A stretch of DNA of 64,000 nt from the NCBI RefSeq assembly GCF_030534335.1, contig NZ_CP130565.1:4113501-4177500 (forward strand), read 5' to 3'. The DNA is from Marivirga harenae. GTDB lineage: Bacteria > Bacteroidota > Bacteroidia > Cytophagales > Cyclobacteriaceae. The position numbers and the translations under genes are program-made. Below are positions 8,886 to 17,798 of this stretch, one piece after another. The notes beneath the pieces were generated by a model. It was not told where the DNA came from. It did no database searches and saw only the letters and a list, made by a program, of their open reading frames with translations. The first letter of the stretch is position 1; every line of letters begins with the position of its first letter.

Positions 8886-9278
8886 ATGGAACCATATTTC
8901 AAAAAAGTTAAAGAGTTTGTTTTGGAGCTCGAGTCTGTAATTCTTTATGAAAGCGAATCAGATAGTTTGTTAGTAGTGGAAAATGAAGATTTAGGTGTAA
9001 AAAACATGGTCATTGGAGTAGCATCACCAATAGTAATTATTGAGCAATATCTTTTTGAAGTAAAAGATGAAGGAGACATTTACAAAAAATTGCTGATCAA
9101 AAATCGGGATATTGTTCATGGTGCTTTTGTATTAGACGAAAAAGGTGAAAAGGTCATATTCAGGAACACCTTACAAGTGGAGACATTAGACCTTAAAGAA
9201 TTAGAAAGTACAGTTAACTCATTAGGATTACTACTATCAGAATTTTCCGATGAGCTTGTTTCATTTTCAAAAAATTAA
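8886..9278 (+). CDS. Small CesT/YbjN-like protein, first gene of psp-flotillin operon
   Basis: A 130-residue acidic cytosolic protein starting MEPYFKKVKEF. The open frame extends upstream to 8793, but that would place the start inside the operator palindromes and add an unconvincing hydrophobic leader, so ATG 8886 is preferred; 8826 is a second possibility. The alternation of helix, strands (ESVILYESESDSLLVVENED, KNMVIGVASPIVIIEQYL), and long C-terminal helix (LKELESTVNSLGLLLSEFSDEL) matches the CesT/Tir-chaperone or YbjN fold. Proteins of this kind occur next to pspA in several phyla, probably as partners. It is 23 bp from pspA. Confidence 0.65.
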   Translation: MEPYFKKVKEFVLELESVILYESESDSLLVVENEDLGVKNMVIGVASPIVIIEQYLFEVKDEGDIYKKLLIKNRDIVHGAFVLDEKGEKVIFRNTLQVETLDLKELESTVNSLGLLLSEFSDELVSFSKN

Positions 9279-9301
9279 ATTAAAAAATAAATAACATACA
9301 C

Positions 9302-9994
9302 ATGAATGTACTAAGAAGACTATTTAAAATCGGACAAGCTGAAACCAATTCGGCAGTTGACAAACTGGAAGACCCAATCAAAATGGTTGAGCAGGGATTA
9401 CGAGACATGCGCGAAAATCAAGATGTGGCTATGCGATCTTTAGCAGAAGTTAAAGCTATGCACATCAAAAGAACTAGAGAGTTAAATGAAACTAAGGATG
9501 CTGAAGAAGATCTTCAAAACAAATCTGTTTTACTACTAAAAAAAGCTCAACAAGGTGATATCGATAGTGCAGAAGCTGACAATTTTGTTAAAGAAAACCT
9601 TAAAAGAAAAGCACAATTGGCAAAAGATATACTTTTAATGAAAGAAGATGTAGCCAACTTAGAGAAACAAGTTGCTACATTAGAGAAGAACGTAAATAGT
9701 ATTAAGACAGGTATCAAACAATGGGAAAATGAATTAAGCACCCTAAAAGCTCGAGTTAAGGTTAGCAGTGCCACTCAAAAAATCAATAAGCAAATGACGA
9801 ATATGGATAGTCATAGCGTGGTTTCGATGTTGGAAAGAATGAAGAGTAAAGTAATGCAAGATGAAGCTTTAGCTCAAGCATATGGTGAAATGGCTGATGC
9901 CAGCGAAACTCATGAGGAAAAAATGAATAAAGCCATCGAGAATATTTCAGTAGAAGATGAATTAGCGCAAATGAAAAAACAATTAGGAATATAG
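9302..9994 (+). CDS. pspA: PspA/IM30 family membrane-stress protein
   Basis: A 230-residue, almost entirely helical protein of the ESCRT-III-like PspA/Vipp1 superfamily. The N-terminal VLRRLFKIGQAETNSAVDKL is an amphipathic membrane-binding helix followed by the diagnostic EDPIKMVEQGLRDM. Long coiled-coil helices run to about residue 150. The C-terminus has VVSMLERMKSKVMQDEALAQ and a final short helix. PspA proteins polymerise on damaged or curved inner membrane and preserve the proton-motive force. No PspB, PspC or PspF neighbour is present; its partners here are a flotillin and an AAA+ ATPase. It is the second gene of the operon. Confidence 0.93.
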   Translation: MNVLRRLFKIGQAETNSAVDKLEDPIKMVEQGLRDMRENQDVAMRSLAEVKAMHIKRTRELNETKDAEEDLQNKSVLLLKKAQQGDIDSAEADNFVKENLKRKAQLAKDILLMKEDVANLEKQVATLEKNVNSIKTGIKQWENELSTLKARVKVSSATQKINKQMTNMDSHSVVSMLERMKSKVMQDEALAQAYGEMADASETHEEKMNKAIENISVEDELAQMKKQLGI

Positions 9995-10071
9995 TTTTCA
10001 GAATGAATATTCAAGCTTAATTCAATAAGCAGAAAATAAATTATTACTGAAACTATATTTTTATTTGCACT

Positions 10072-10704
10072 ATGGAGAATTTAATAAATATTGCATTAGC
10101 ACCTGCGAATTTCATATTAACAATGTTGGCAGCATTAATGGTGTTCTATTGGCTATTAATTATTTTTACAGGCTTAGATTTTGACTTTGCAAACGCAGAT
10201 GTAGATGCTGATTCGGGAGCAATAGATGCCGGAGAAATAGAAAGCCCTGGATTTTGGAATTCATTTTTATCGTTTTTCTATATTGGAGAACTTCCAGTCA
10301 TGTTCATAATAACTATCGTAGTGTTTTGCATGTGGCTAATAAATGTAAACATCACTGCTATTCTAGGAATCGAAAATAACCTATTTGGATTCTTGCTTTA
10401 TATTCCTGGGTTAATAGTAAGTATGCTGATCACCAAAGTAGTGGCCAAACCATTTGTCAAACTATATGCACAATTTAACCATAAAGGAGAAGTAGCGATC
10501 GATTTTATCGGTAAAACCGGTAAAGTACTATCTCCTATAGGTTCAGATAAAATAGGTCAATTAGAAATACAGGTAAATGGCGATATTATTAAAGTTTATG
10601 CTAAATCTATTGATAATGAACCCGTAGCCTTTAATGAAACAGTTATCATTTTAGAAGAATCACCAGACAAGAAGTATTTTCTTGCACAAAAATTTCCACA
10701 ATAA
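10072..10704 (+). CDS. YqiJ-like OB-fold membrane protein
   Basis: A 210-residue inner-membrane protein. Three hydrophobic segments (about 10-32, 75-98 and 105-125) are separated by an acidic loop (FDFANADVDADSGAIDAGE). The soluble C-terminal part (about 140-210) is beta-rich, with GEVAIDFIGKTGKVLSP and GQLEIQVNGDIIKVYAKS, as in NfeD/YqiJ OB-fold domains. NfeD-like and YqiJ proteins are genetically tied to SPFH/flotillin proteins, and here the flotillin gene follows 16 bp downstream. It likely anchors or regulates the flotillin assembly in the membrane. Confidence 0.8.
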   Translation: MENLINIALAPANFILTMLAALMVFYWLLIIFTGLDFDFANADVDADSGAIDAGEIESPGFWNSFLSFFYIGELPVMFIITIVVFCMWLINVNITAILGIENNLFGFLLYIPGLIVSMLITKVVAKPFVKLYAQFNHKGEVAIDFIGKTGKVLSPIGSDKIGQLEIQVNGDIIKVYAKSIDNEPVAFNETVIILEESPDKKYFLAQKFPQ

Positions 10705-10720
10705 TTTAAACGCAAATCTT

Positions 10721-12748
10721 ATGATAGAATCATTTTACGTAGCTGCCACGGTAGGCATCGTTGTTTTATTTGGGCTAGGGATCTGGCTCATCTCAATGTA
10801 CAAAAAAGTAAGCCAAGGACGTGTTTTAGTGCGGACGGGTCAAGGGGGTGTCAAGATTTTCTTTAATGCTGGTATGGTAATTCCTATTCTGCATAAAGAA
10901 GAAATCATGGATATCTCTGTTAAAAAACTGGAAATATCCAGAATGACTAAAGATGGACTTATCTGCAAAGACAATATGAGAGCAGATATTAAAGTTGCTT
11001 TCTTTGTCCGCGTTAATAAATCTGTTCAAGATATTGTAAACGTTGCCCAAACCATAGGTTGCGAAAGAGCGTCAGATCACGAGACTCTTGAGAGCCTTTT
11101 CGAGGCAAAATTCTCTGAAGCTTTAAAAAGTGTGGGGAAGAAATTTGAGTTTATAGAATTATATGAAGCCAGAAGAGAATTCAGAAATGAAATTATTGAC
11201 ATAATTGGTACCGACTTAAATGGATATGTTTTAGATGATTGTGCTATTGATTATCTAGAACAAACTAATGTCATGAACCTAGACGCTGAAAATATTTTAG
11301 ACGCTGAGGGTATCAAAAAGATTACAGAATTAACAGCTGCTCAAAAGATTAAATCTAACCTAATCCGAAGAGACGAGGAGAAAACCATCAAAAAACAAGA
11401 TGTTGAAGCTCGAGAAGCAATATTAGAACTTGAAAAACAACAAAAAGAGAAAGAAGAATCACAGCGAAGAGAAATTGAAACAATTATAGCTAGAGAGCAA
11501 GCTGAAATCGATACTGTAAGCTCTCAAGAAAAGCTCAAGTCTGAAGAAGTACGTATTAGAACTGAAGAGCAGCTGGAAATACAACAGGAAAACAAACTTC
11601 GTCAGGTGATTATTGCTGCCAAAAATAAAGAGAGGGCTGAAGCGGTTGAAACCGAAAGAGTACAAAAAGACCGTGATATTGAAGCCACGGAAAGAGAAAG
11701 AATAGTTTCACTTGCTCAAATCGAGAAAGAAAAAGCAGTTGAAATTGAAAAAAGAAACATTCAAGATGCCATTCGAGAACGAGTGGTAATGGAGAAAACG
11801 GTGGTAGAAGAGCAAGAAAAAATCAAAGATGTTGTTGCATTGAAAGAAGCTAACAGACTTAAAGATGTAGCGATCATCAATGCTGACAAAGACGCACAAC
11901 AAAACTTGATTGAAGATGTGAAGGCTGCAGAAGCAAGGGAGAAATCTGCTAAATTTGACGCACAAAAAGTGTTAATTGAGGCTGGTGCTAAGAAAGATGC
12001 GGCTGATATGGAAGCAGAGGCAAGGAAAATAATTGCAGATGCTAAAGCCAAAGAAGAGGCTACAATAGGAATGTCAGAAGCACAAGTAATGCATGCCAAA
12101 GCTGATGCAAATGAAAGACAAGGCACTGTTGATGCTGTTGTTATTGAAAAAATTGCTGAAGCTAAAAGAAAGCAAGGCCTTGCAGAAGCTAGTGTTATTC
12201 AGGAAAAAGCTGTTGCAGAAGCTAAGGGTATCCAAGAAAAAGCCGGAGCTATGAAGCAATTGAATGATGCTGGTAAAGAACACGAAGAATTCAGATTAAA
12301 GCTTAGTAAAGAGAAGGAAGTACAATTAGCTGAAATCGGCATTCAGAAAGATATAGCTGATTCTCAAGCAAAAGTACTGGCTGAAGCTTTTAAAACTGCT
12401 AAAATTGATATTGTCGGAGGTGACAATACCTTCTTTGAAAACCTTGTTAGACAAGTTTCAAATGGAAAAGGAATCGATAAACTGGTAGAGAATTCCAATA
12501 CTATTACAAACTTTAAAGATTCTTTGTTAGGAGGAATTGGTGAAGATGGCAAGCCAACTGATATAATCGAAAGGATTAAAGGGATGGCTACCAAGTATGG
12601 TATCTCCGCAGAAGATATAAAAAACCTATCTATTGCCGCTTTAATAGCACGTGTTCAATTGAAAGCTTCTGATGAAGATAAAACCTTTCTATCAAACATA
12701 AGTAATTTTGTGAGCGGAATTGGATTAGATACCAAAAAGCTAAACTAA
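10721..12748 (+). CDS. Flotillin (SPFH/band 7) family protein, YqiK-like
   Basis: A 675-residue protein from ATG 10721; the open frame begins earlier at a TTG inside the previous gene, which I reject. Residues about 5-27 are one N-terminal transmembrane helix. An SPFH domain follows (about 30-210: GRVLVRTGQGGVKIFFNAG, VAFFVRVNKSVQDIV). Residues about 215-560 are a very long charged coiled coil rich in Ala, Glu and Lys (EAEARKIIADAKAKEEA, EKAVAEAKGIQEKAGA), the flotillin domain. The C-terminal about 115 residues are mixed and probably globular. Flotillins form large membrane-microdomain scaffolds or cages. Its neighbours PspA, the OB-fold protein and the ATPase suggest a joint membrane-repair assembly. 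Confidence 0.9.
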   Translation: MIESFYVAATVGIVVLFGLGIWLISMYKKVSQGRVLVRTGQGGVKIFFNAGMVIPILHKEEIMDISVKKLEISRMTKDGLICKDNMRADIKVAFFVRVNKSVQDIVNVAQTIGCERASDHETLESLFEAKFSEALKSVGKKFEFIELYEARREFRNEIIDIIGTDLNGYVLDDCAIDYLEQTNVMNLDAENILDAEGIKKITELTAAQKIKSNLIRRDEEKTIKKQDVEAREAILELEKQQKEKEESQRREIETIIAREQAEIDTVSSQEKLKSEEVRIRTEEQLEIQQENKLRQVIIAAKNKERAEAVETERVQKDRDIEATERERIVSLAQIEKEKAVEIEKRNIQDAIRERVVMEKTVVEEQEKIKDVVALKEANRLKDVAIINADKDAQQNLIEDVKAAEAREKSAKFDAQKVLIEAGAKKDAADMEAEARKIIADAKAKEEATIGMSEAQVMHAKADANERQGTVDAVVIEKIAEAKRKQGLAEASVIQEKAVAEAKGIQEKAGAMKQLNDAGKEHEEFRLKLSKEKEVQLAEIGIQKDIADSQAKVLAEAFKTAKIDIVGGDNTFFENLVRQVSNGKGIDKLVENSNTITNFKDSLLGGIGEDGKPTDIIERIKGMATKYGISAEDIKNLSIAALIARVQLKASDEDKTFLSNISNFVSGIGLDTKKLN

Positions 12749-12801
12749 TACAATCTTAAAAAGACTTTATTACAAAAGGATTTGCTAATAGAGCCTATTC
12801 A

Positions 12802-12840
12802 TTTTTGCTACTGACTTTAACCTGAAGTCAGTAGCAAAAA
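12802..12840. repeat. Perfect 16-bp stem hairpin between flotillin and ATPase genes
   Basis: Arms TTTTTGCTACTGACTT (12802-12817) and AAGTCAGTAGCAAAAA (12825-12840) are exact reverse complements around a 7-nt loop. The T run leads and the A run trails, the reverse of an intrinsic terminator, so there is no U tract after the stem. It lies within the operon, 53 bp after the flotillin stop and 58 bp before the ATPase start. An mRNA stabiliser, processing site or attenuation-type element that sets the ATPase dose is a reasonable reading. Confidence 0.65.
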
Positions 12841-12898
12841 TAAATATTACTAATTAAGAAATTCATTAAACCATTTAGGATCAGGGAATAAACCGATT

Positions 12899-15800
12899 AT
12901 GGATAATAACATTGAAAGAGGTACCTACGAAATCATCCAAAACCGATTACAGGAGCAACGCGAAAAACTCGTTAACAGACTTCAAGAATTAAATAAAGAA
13001 CGTCAGAAGATATTTGGGGCTGTTGATTTTAAACTTCTATCAAATGTTCGTATCAAAACGGAGCACAATTGCTTGGCAAGAGATATTATCTCTATTGGCA
13101 AAATTTGTTTGTTTGGATATAATGTCAGATTAGGTCTCAAATCAATTCTTGAGATTGATGATGTTTTTAGTGTTTTCCATTTTGAAAACAATGAATTTCA
13201 TCCTCTTTCTTCTGATATCTTAAAAGATGCTACTTTCTCAGAAGAACTTCAAAATCTATATAAATTCTATCGACACACTCAATTCTCTCGTTTTTTCAAG
13301 AAAGGCAGCTTTCTGTATATGGTTTTTCAATTATCTGATAGTCCTACAGATATTAAAGCTTATAAATGGCACATAGAAGATGACAAACTAACTTTTGTGG
13401 ATTCCCGAAGTGCGGCTGAAGTAGAATTTCCTGCACAGCACGAGTTTTCTTGGTCAAAAGCCACTCGTGACATGCAGAGGACCGGTAAAAATCCCCATAT
13501 TTCTATTGCAGATAAAGTGTTTGTTGAGACAGTTAACGGCAACCTAACGATTAAAATAGAGGATAATACGGATGATGGGGCTGGAATATACAGTGAAGAT
13601 GTTGAGCAAAGAGATCAATCACTAGATGATGCTGAAGTCTCATTCTGCGATTTGGGTAATTTAGTGTTACTTAAAATAAAACCCTATTTAGAAAGTAATC
13701 GCTACTTCATTTTTAATTATAAGGTTAAAAAAGTTGTAAGAGTAGATACGCTGAAAGATGCGGGTATTCTTTTGCCAGATGAACAAGGGATTATTTTATC
13801 CAATGGATATTATTTGCAAACAGGAGAAAATAAAATTTTTGATAAAAGAATAGAAGGGGTGCAATTCTTAAGGAAAATTCAATCCCCAAATGGTGAAGAT
13901 TACCTATTCGTTTTCTATGAGGAAAAGAACCACGATTTTGTAATCCTCTCTTATAATGTAATAGAGCAAACCGTAAAAACTCCAATTTTCTGCAATGGAT
14001 ACACTTTATTTTCAGATGGTGAAATGTGTTACTTTAATACTGAAAAGAACCCCAGTAAAACACACTTAATTCAAATTTGGCAAACGCCCTACACTAAAGA
14101 ATTAATCCCTAATGAAGAATTTAAAGATCATGAGCTCTACAAAATAGGGAACAGGATGATTGTAAATGCAATGGCCGAAATCCAAGAACTTGTGGTTTTA
14201 TTGAATAAAGAAGACAGTTACAACGGACTTTACGAGGATATTGAAAAAAGAAGCCAAGGTATTCTAGATGGATATTTTTGGTTAAAAGGTGATTCCCCAG
14301 AAGGCTTAAATCAACCTTTGAAAAAGGTCAAGGAAATTGCCATTTCTGCTATTGATGAATTTGAAAAAGTTAAGGAAATCCGTAAAAAAACAAATGATAC
14401 CTTATCTGACACAAAAGAAAAAGTAGAAAAAATTCTTTTCGATACGCGAAGAGCTAATTATGAAACGCTAGAAGAATATATATCCTTGCTTTCTCAAATG
14501 AGAAGTGTTAGAGGAGAAATTATCGGGTTGAAAAATCTCCGATACATTGATTTGGAATTAGTAGAAAAAATGGAAGGTCAAATAGCTGAAAGAGCTAATG
14601 AACTTTCTGAAGCCTGCGTGAAATTTCTTTTACAAGATAATGCCTTAGATTACTACCAAAAGCAAATGAATGCATTGGTTGAATCAGTTCAAGAACTCAA
14701 AAAAGTAATTGAAGCAAAAGAATTGGAAAAAGAGTTCGATGAACTTTCCCTACAATTAGAATTACTAATCGATATCGTTAATAATCTTAAAGTAGATGAT
14801 ACAGCACATTCAACTCAAATTATTGAAAATATCTCCTTAATATTTGCACAACTCAATCAGCAAAGAGTTGCACTTAATAACAAGCGAAGGCAACTAGGTG
14901 AGCGTGAGGCTAGGGCAGATTTTCAAGCCCAAATGACGCTTTTTGAGCAGTCAGTTGTGAATTATCTTGATTTATCAACCAATCCACAAAAATGTGACGA
15001 ATATCTTACGAGATTATCGATCCAATTAGAAGAGCTTGAAAGTAAATTTGTAGATTTTGATGAATTCACTGAAAAAATAAGTGTTAAAAGAGAGTCAATT
15101 TACGCTGCCTTTGAATCTAAAAAAGTAAACCTCACCGAAGCCCGAAACAAAAGAACCAATTCTTTATTTGGATCAGCAGAGCGAATTTTAAAAGGGATAA
15201 AATCAAGAGCTTCCAGCTTTGAAACTGAAATTGAAATAAATGGCTATTTCGCTTCCGATTTAATGATAGACAAAGTCCGTGATGTGGCTGAGCAATTAGA
15301 AAAGTTAGGCGATTCAGCTAAATCAGAAGATTTATTAAATCGGCTTCAGGTACTTCAACAAGAAGCAATACGAGCCCTAAAAGACAAAAAAGAACTTTTT
15401 GAAGATGGTAATAACGTTATAAAGCTAGGAGAATACCGTTTTGCAACGAACAATCAAAAATTAGATTTAGCTTTGGTCATAAAGGATAAGAAGTATTTTT
15501 ATCATCTAACCGGCACCTCCTACTACGAGGCAATAGATGCCACAAAAATTCATGATCTAAAAGATGTATGGGAACAGGAATTACCTTCAGAAAATAAAAA
15601 TGTAAACAGAACAGAGTACTTAGCGTGGAAGATTTTCAATTCACTTAATCAGCGTAAGAAATATACAGACCTTGAATTGAAGAAAGAAATCACCCAATAT
15701 ACTGCAGAAAATTATGGTGAAGGCTATGTGAAAGGAGTTCACGACCATGACGCGCTTTTAATATTAAAAACCTTAATTCAGAAGCATAATGATTTAGGTT

Positions 15801-17755
15801 TATTGCGTTTCTCTTCGAATGTTAGAAATTTGGCTCAATTATTTTGGCATTTTACTGACGCTGAAAAAAAAGCATATTTCAAAAAGCAATTTGTACTAGT
15901 AAATTTACTCAAGCAAGCTTTTCCAAATACTAAAGAGCATACTCATTTAATTGGAAACCTTAGTGCAGCAATAAACAATTTCTCCAAAGAAAATCTTTTA
16001 CTTCAAAACACCAATTCTCATCAGGCAGCAATTTATCTGGCTGAAGAACAACTTTCAGATGGTTTCACAATAGACAAACTTGCTTTTGATATTTTACAAG
16101 ATTTTAAAAAAGACCTGAAGTCAAAAAATGCAGACCTAAGTTTCCAAGATGCTCAAAAGGAATTAAAAGACCATCCAGCAGAAAATTGGCATCTCTGCAA
16201 AGAATGGGTGATTTCTTTTGTTGAAAACAGTAAACATAAATGCGCTGATGGGACTATAAATGAAGTGGCTTGTTTCATAATGACCAACTCTGCAGATAGT
16301 AAAATGGTGCAGTCGATTTCAGGAATTGAAAAAATAGGAAATTTGAAAACTGTTATTGGTAATAATGAACAAGATGAGCATGAATCCACAAAAACTTACC
16401 TTTTCAATTACCATGAATTTGTAAATAAATTAACGCACTTTGTAAAAGAAGTAACACCCCGATATTATGAGCTTCAAAAGCTCAAACACGAACTTATAGA
16501 AGAAAAAAGAAAAACGTTAAGATTACATGAATTTCAAACTCAAGTTCTTACTTCATTTGTCCGAAACAAATTAATTAATCAGGTTTATTTCCCTTTAATA
16601 GGAGCCAATTTTGCCAAGCAAATGGGTGCTTATGGCAATGATAAACGTACTGATCGTTCGGGAATGTTGTTATTAATTTCACCACCGGGCTATGGTAAAA
16701 CAACCTTAATGGAGTATGTAGCAGATAGACTAGGATTGATATTCATGAAAATCAATGGCCCGTCTATAGGTCAAGAAATAACTTCCGTAGATCCAAATGA
16801 AGCACGTAATGCTGCCACTAGACAGGAGTTACAAAAGCTAAATCTGGCTTTTGAGATGAGTGATAATGTGATGCTTTATTTAGATGATATCCAACATTGT
16901 AATCCTGAATTTTTACAAAAATTTATTTCTCTTGCGGATGGACAAAGGAAAATTGAAGGCGTTTTTAATGGTGAATCAAAAACCTATGATTTTAGGGGAA
17001 AGCGTTTTTGCGTGGTAATGGCAGGTAATCCCTATACCGAAAGCGGGGACAAATTCCAAATCCCAGATATGCTATCAAATAGAGCTGATATATATAATTT
17101 GGGAGATACTGCTTCAAACAGAGAAGATCTTTTCCGATTAAGTTTAATTGAAAACGGACTCACTTCAAACTCTTATCTGAAGTCAATTACGCAATTTGGC
17201 TTAGAAAACCTTTATAAATTAGTGAAATATATTGAAAATGATGACCAGAATATTCCAGAAATGGAAGGTAATCTTTCCCCTCAAGAAGTACAGGATTGTC
17301 TGAAGGTACTTCAAAAAGTCATTTTCATTAGAGATGTGGTATTAAAAGTCAATGGCCAATACATTAAATCTTCTGCTATGAGTGATGATTATAGGGTAGA
17401 GCCACCATTTAAATTACAAGGATCTTACCGTGACATGAATAAACTTATGAGTCAGGTGGTTCCTATATTAGAAGATAAAGAGGTAACCCAGTTACTGTTG
17501 GATCACTATCAAAACGAATCACAAACCTTAACATCTGATGCCGAAGCTAATCTATTAAAATTAGCAGAGCTTATGGATAATTTAGATGAGGATAAGGTTA
17601 AAAGGTGGAATACCATAAAAGAAACATTTGTGAAAAACAACAAAATTAGAGGGTTAGGAGATTCCGACAGGATGTCACAGATTATAGGGCAAATGACCTT
17701 ATTTGTTGAAGGATTGGAAAATATTGAGAAAGCATTGATTAAACGTAAAAATTAA
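12899..17755 (+). CDS. Giant coiled-coil AAA+ ATPase (DUF3686 / 'DNA repair ATPase' type)
   Basis: A 1618-residue protein. A short N-terminal coiled coil (about 10-40) precedes a beta-rich region (about 45-430) that looks repetitive or propeller-like. Residues about 470-860 are extended coiled coil (EFEKVKEIRKKTNDTL, AIEKELE-type heptads). A mixed helical region leads to one AAA+ module: Walker A PPGYGKTT at about 1261-1268, Walker B VMLYLDDIQH at about 1322-1331, sensor-1 VVMAGNP at about 1371, and PDMLSNRAD with a likely arginine finger at about 1388. Homologues are often labelled DNA repair ATPase (DUF3686), but no DNA-binding motif is visible here. As last gene of the PspA-flotillin operon, a role in remodelling PspA or flotillin polymers, as Vps4 does for ESCRT-III, is a better-supported guess. 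Confidence 0.85.
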   Translation: MDNNIERGTYEIIQNRLQEQREKLVNRLQELNKERQKIFGAVDFKLLSNVRIKTEHNCLARDIISIGKICLFGYNVRLGLKSILEIDDVFSVFHFENNEFHPLSSDILKDATFSEELQNLYKFYRHTQFSRFFKKGSFLYMVFQLSDSPTDIKAYKWHIEDDKLTFVDSRSAAEVEFPAQHEFSWSKATRDMQRTGKNPHISIADKVFVETVNGNLTIKIEDNTDDGAGIYSEDVEQRDQSLDDAEVSFCDLGNLVLLKIKPYLESNRYFIFNYKVKKVVRVDTLKDAGILLPDEQGIILSNGYYLQTGENKIFDKRIEGVQFLRKIQSPNGEDYLFVFYEEKNHDFVILSYNVIEQTVKTPIFCNGYTLFSDGEMCYFNTEKNPSKTHLIQIWQTPYTKELIPNEEFKDHELYKIGNRMIVNAMAEIQELVVLLNKEDSYNGLYEDIEKRSQGILDGYFWLKGDSPEGLNQPLKKVKEIAISAIDEFEKVKEIRKKTNDTLSDTKEKVEKILFDTRRANYETLEEYISLLSQMRSVRGEIIGLKNLRYIDLELVEKMEGQIAERANELSEACVKFLLQDNALDYYQKQMNALVESVQELKKVIEAKELEKEFDELSLQLELLIDIVNNLKVDDTAHSTQIIENISLIFAQLNQQRVALNNKRRQLGEREARADFQAQMTLFEQSVVNYLDLSTNPQKCDEYLTRLSIQLEELESKFVDFDEFTEKISVKRESIYAAFESKKVNLTEARNKRTNSLFGSAERILKGIKSRASSFETEIEINGYFASDLMIDKVRDVAEQLEKLGDSAKSEDLLNRLQVLQQEAIRALKDKKELFEDGNNVIKLGEYRFATNNQKLDLALVIKDKKYFYHLTGTSYYEAIDATKIHDLKDVWEQELPSENKNVNRTEYLAWKIFNSLNQRKKYTDLELKKEITQYTAENYGEGYVKGVHDHDALLILKTLIQKHNDLGLLRFSSNVRNLAQLFWHFTDAEKKAYFKKQFVLVNLLKQAFPNTKEHTHLIGNLSAAINNFSKENLLLQNTNSHQAAIYLAEEQLSDGFTIDKLAFDILQDFKKDLKSKNADLSFQDAQKELKDHPAENWHLCKEWVISFVENSKHKCADGTINEVACFIMTNSADSKMVQSISGIEKIGNLKTVIGNNEQDEHESTKTYLFNYHEFVNKLTHFVKEVTPRYYELQKLKHELIEEKRKTLRLHEFQTQVLTSFVRNKLINQVYFPLIGANFAKQMGAYGNDKRTDRSGMLLLISPPGYGKTTLMEYVADRLGLIFMKINGPSIGQEITSVDPNEARNAATRQELQKLNLAFEMSDNVMLYLDDIQHCNPEFLQKFISLADGQRKIEGVFNGESKTYDFRGKRFCVVMAGNPYTESGDKFQIPDMLSNRADIYNLGDTASNREDLFRLSLIENGLTSNSYLKSITQFGLENLYKLVKYIENDDQNIPEMEGNLSPQEVQDCLKVLQKVIFIRDVVLKVNGQYIKSSAMSDDYRVEPPFKLQGSYRDMNKLMSQVVPILEDKEVTQLLLDHYQNESQTLTSDAEANLLKLAELMDNLDEDKVKRWNTIKETFVKNNKIRGLGDSDRMSQIIGQMTLFVEGLENIEKALIKRKN

Positions 17756-17762
17756 TACTTTT

Positions 17763-17795
17763 GGGATTATGTTAAAATAGCCATAACATAATCCC
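17763..17795. terminator. Hairpin after the ATPase gene
   Basis: Arms GGGATTATGTTA (17763-17774) and TAACATAATCCC (17784-17795) pair perfectly around a 9-nt loop, 8 bp past the ATPase stop and just before the convergent phosphatase stop. There is no long T run, so strength as an intrinsic terminator is uncertain, but the position between convergent genes suits a shared transcription end. Confidence 0.55.
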
Positions 17796-17798
17796 CAA

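Noticed and set aside
10682-10720. TTG extension of the flotillin gene
   Set aside because: It would overlap the YqiJ-like gene and put a polar leader (HKNFHNNLN) before the transmembrane helix; ATG 10721 fits the family.
11459-12594. Several minus-strand ORFs of 68-121 codons inside the flotillin gene
   Set aside because: They are shadows of the biased Glu/Lys/Ala coiled-coil codons and are rich in Ser, Phe and Leu without any motif.
12802-12840. Reading the 16-bp hairpin as a Rho-independent terminator
   Set aside because: The T run precedes the stem and A's follow it on the plus strand, so no U tract would trail the hairpin; the same holds for the minus strand.
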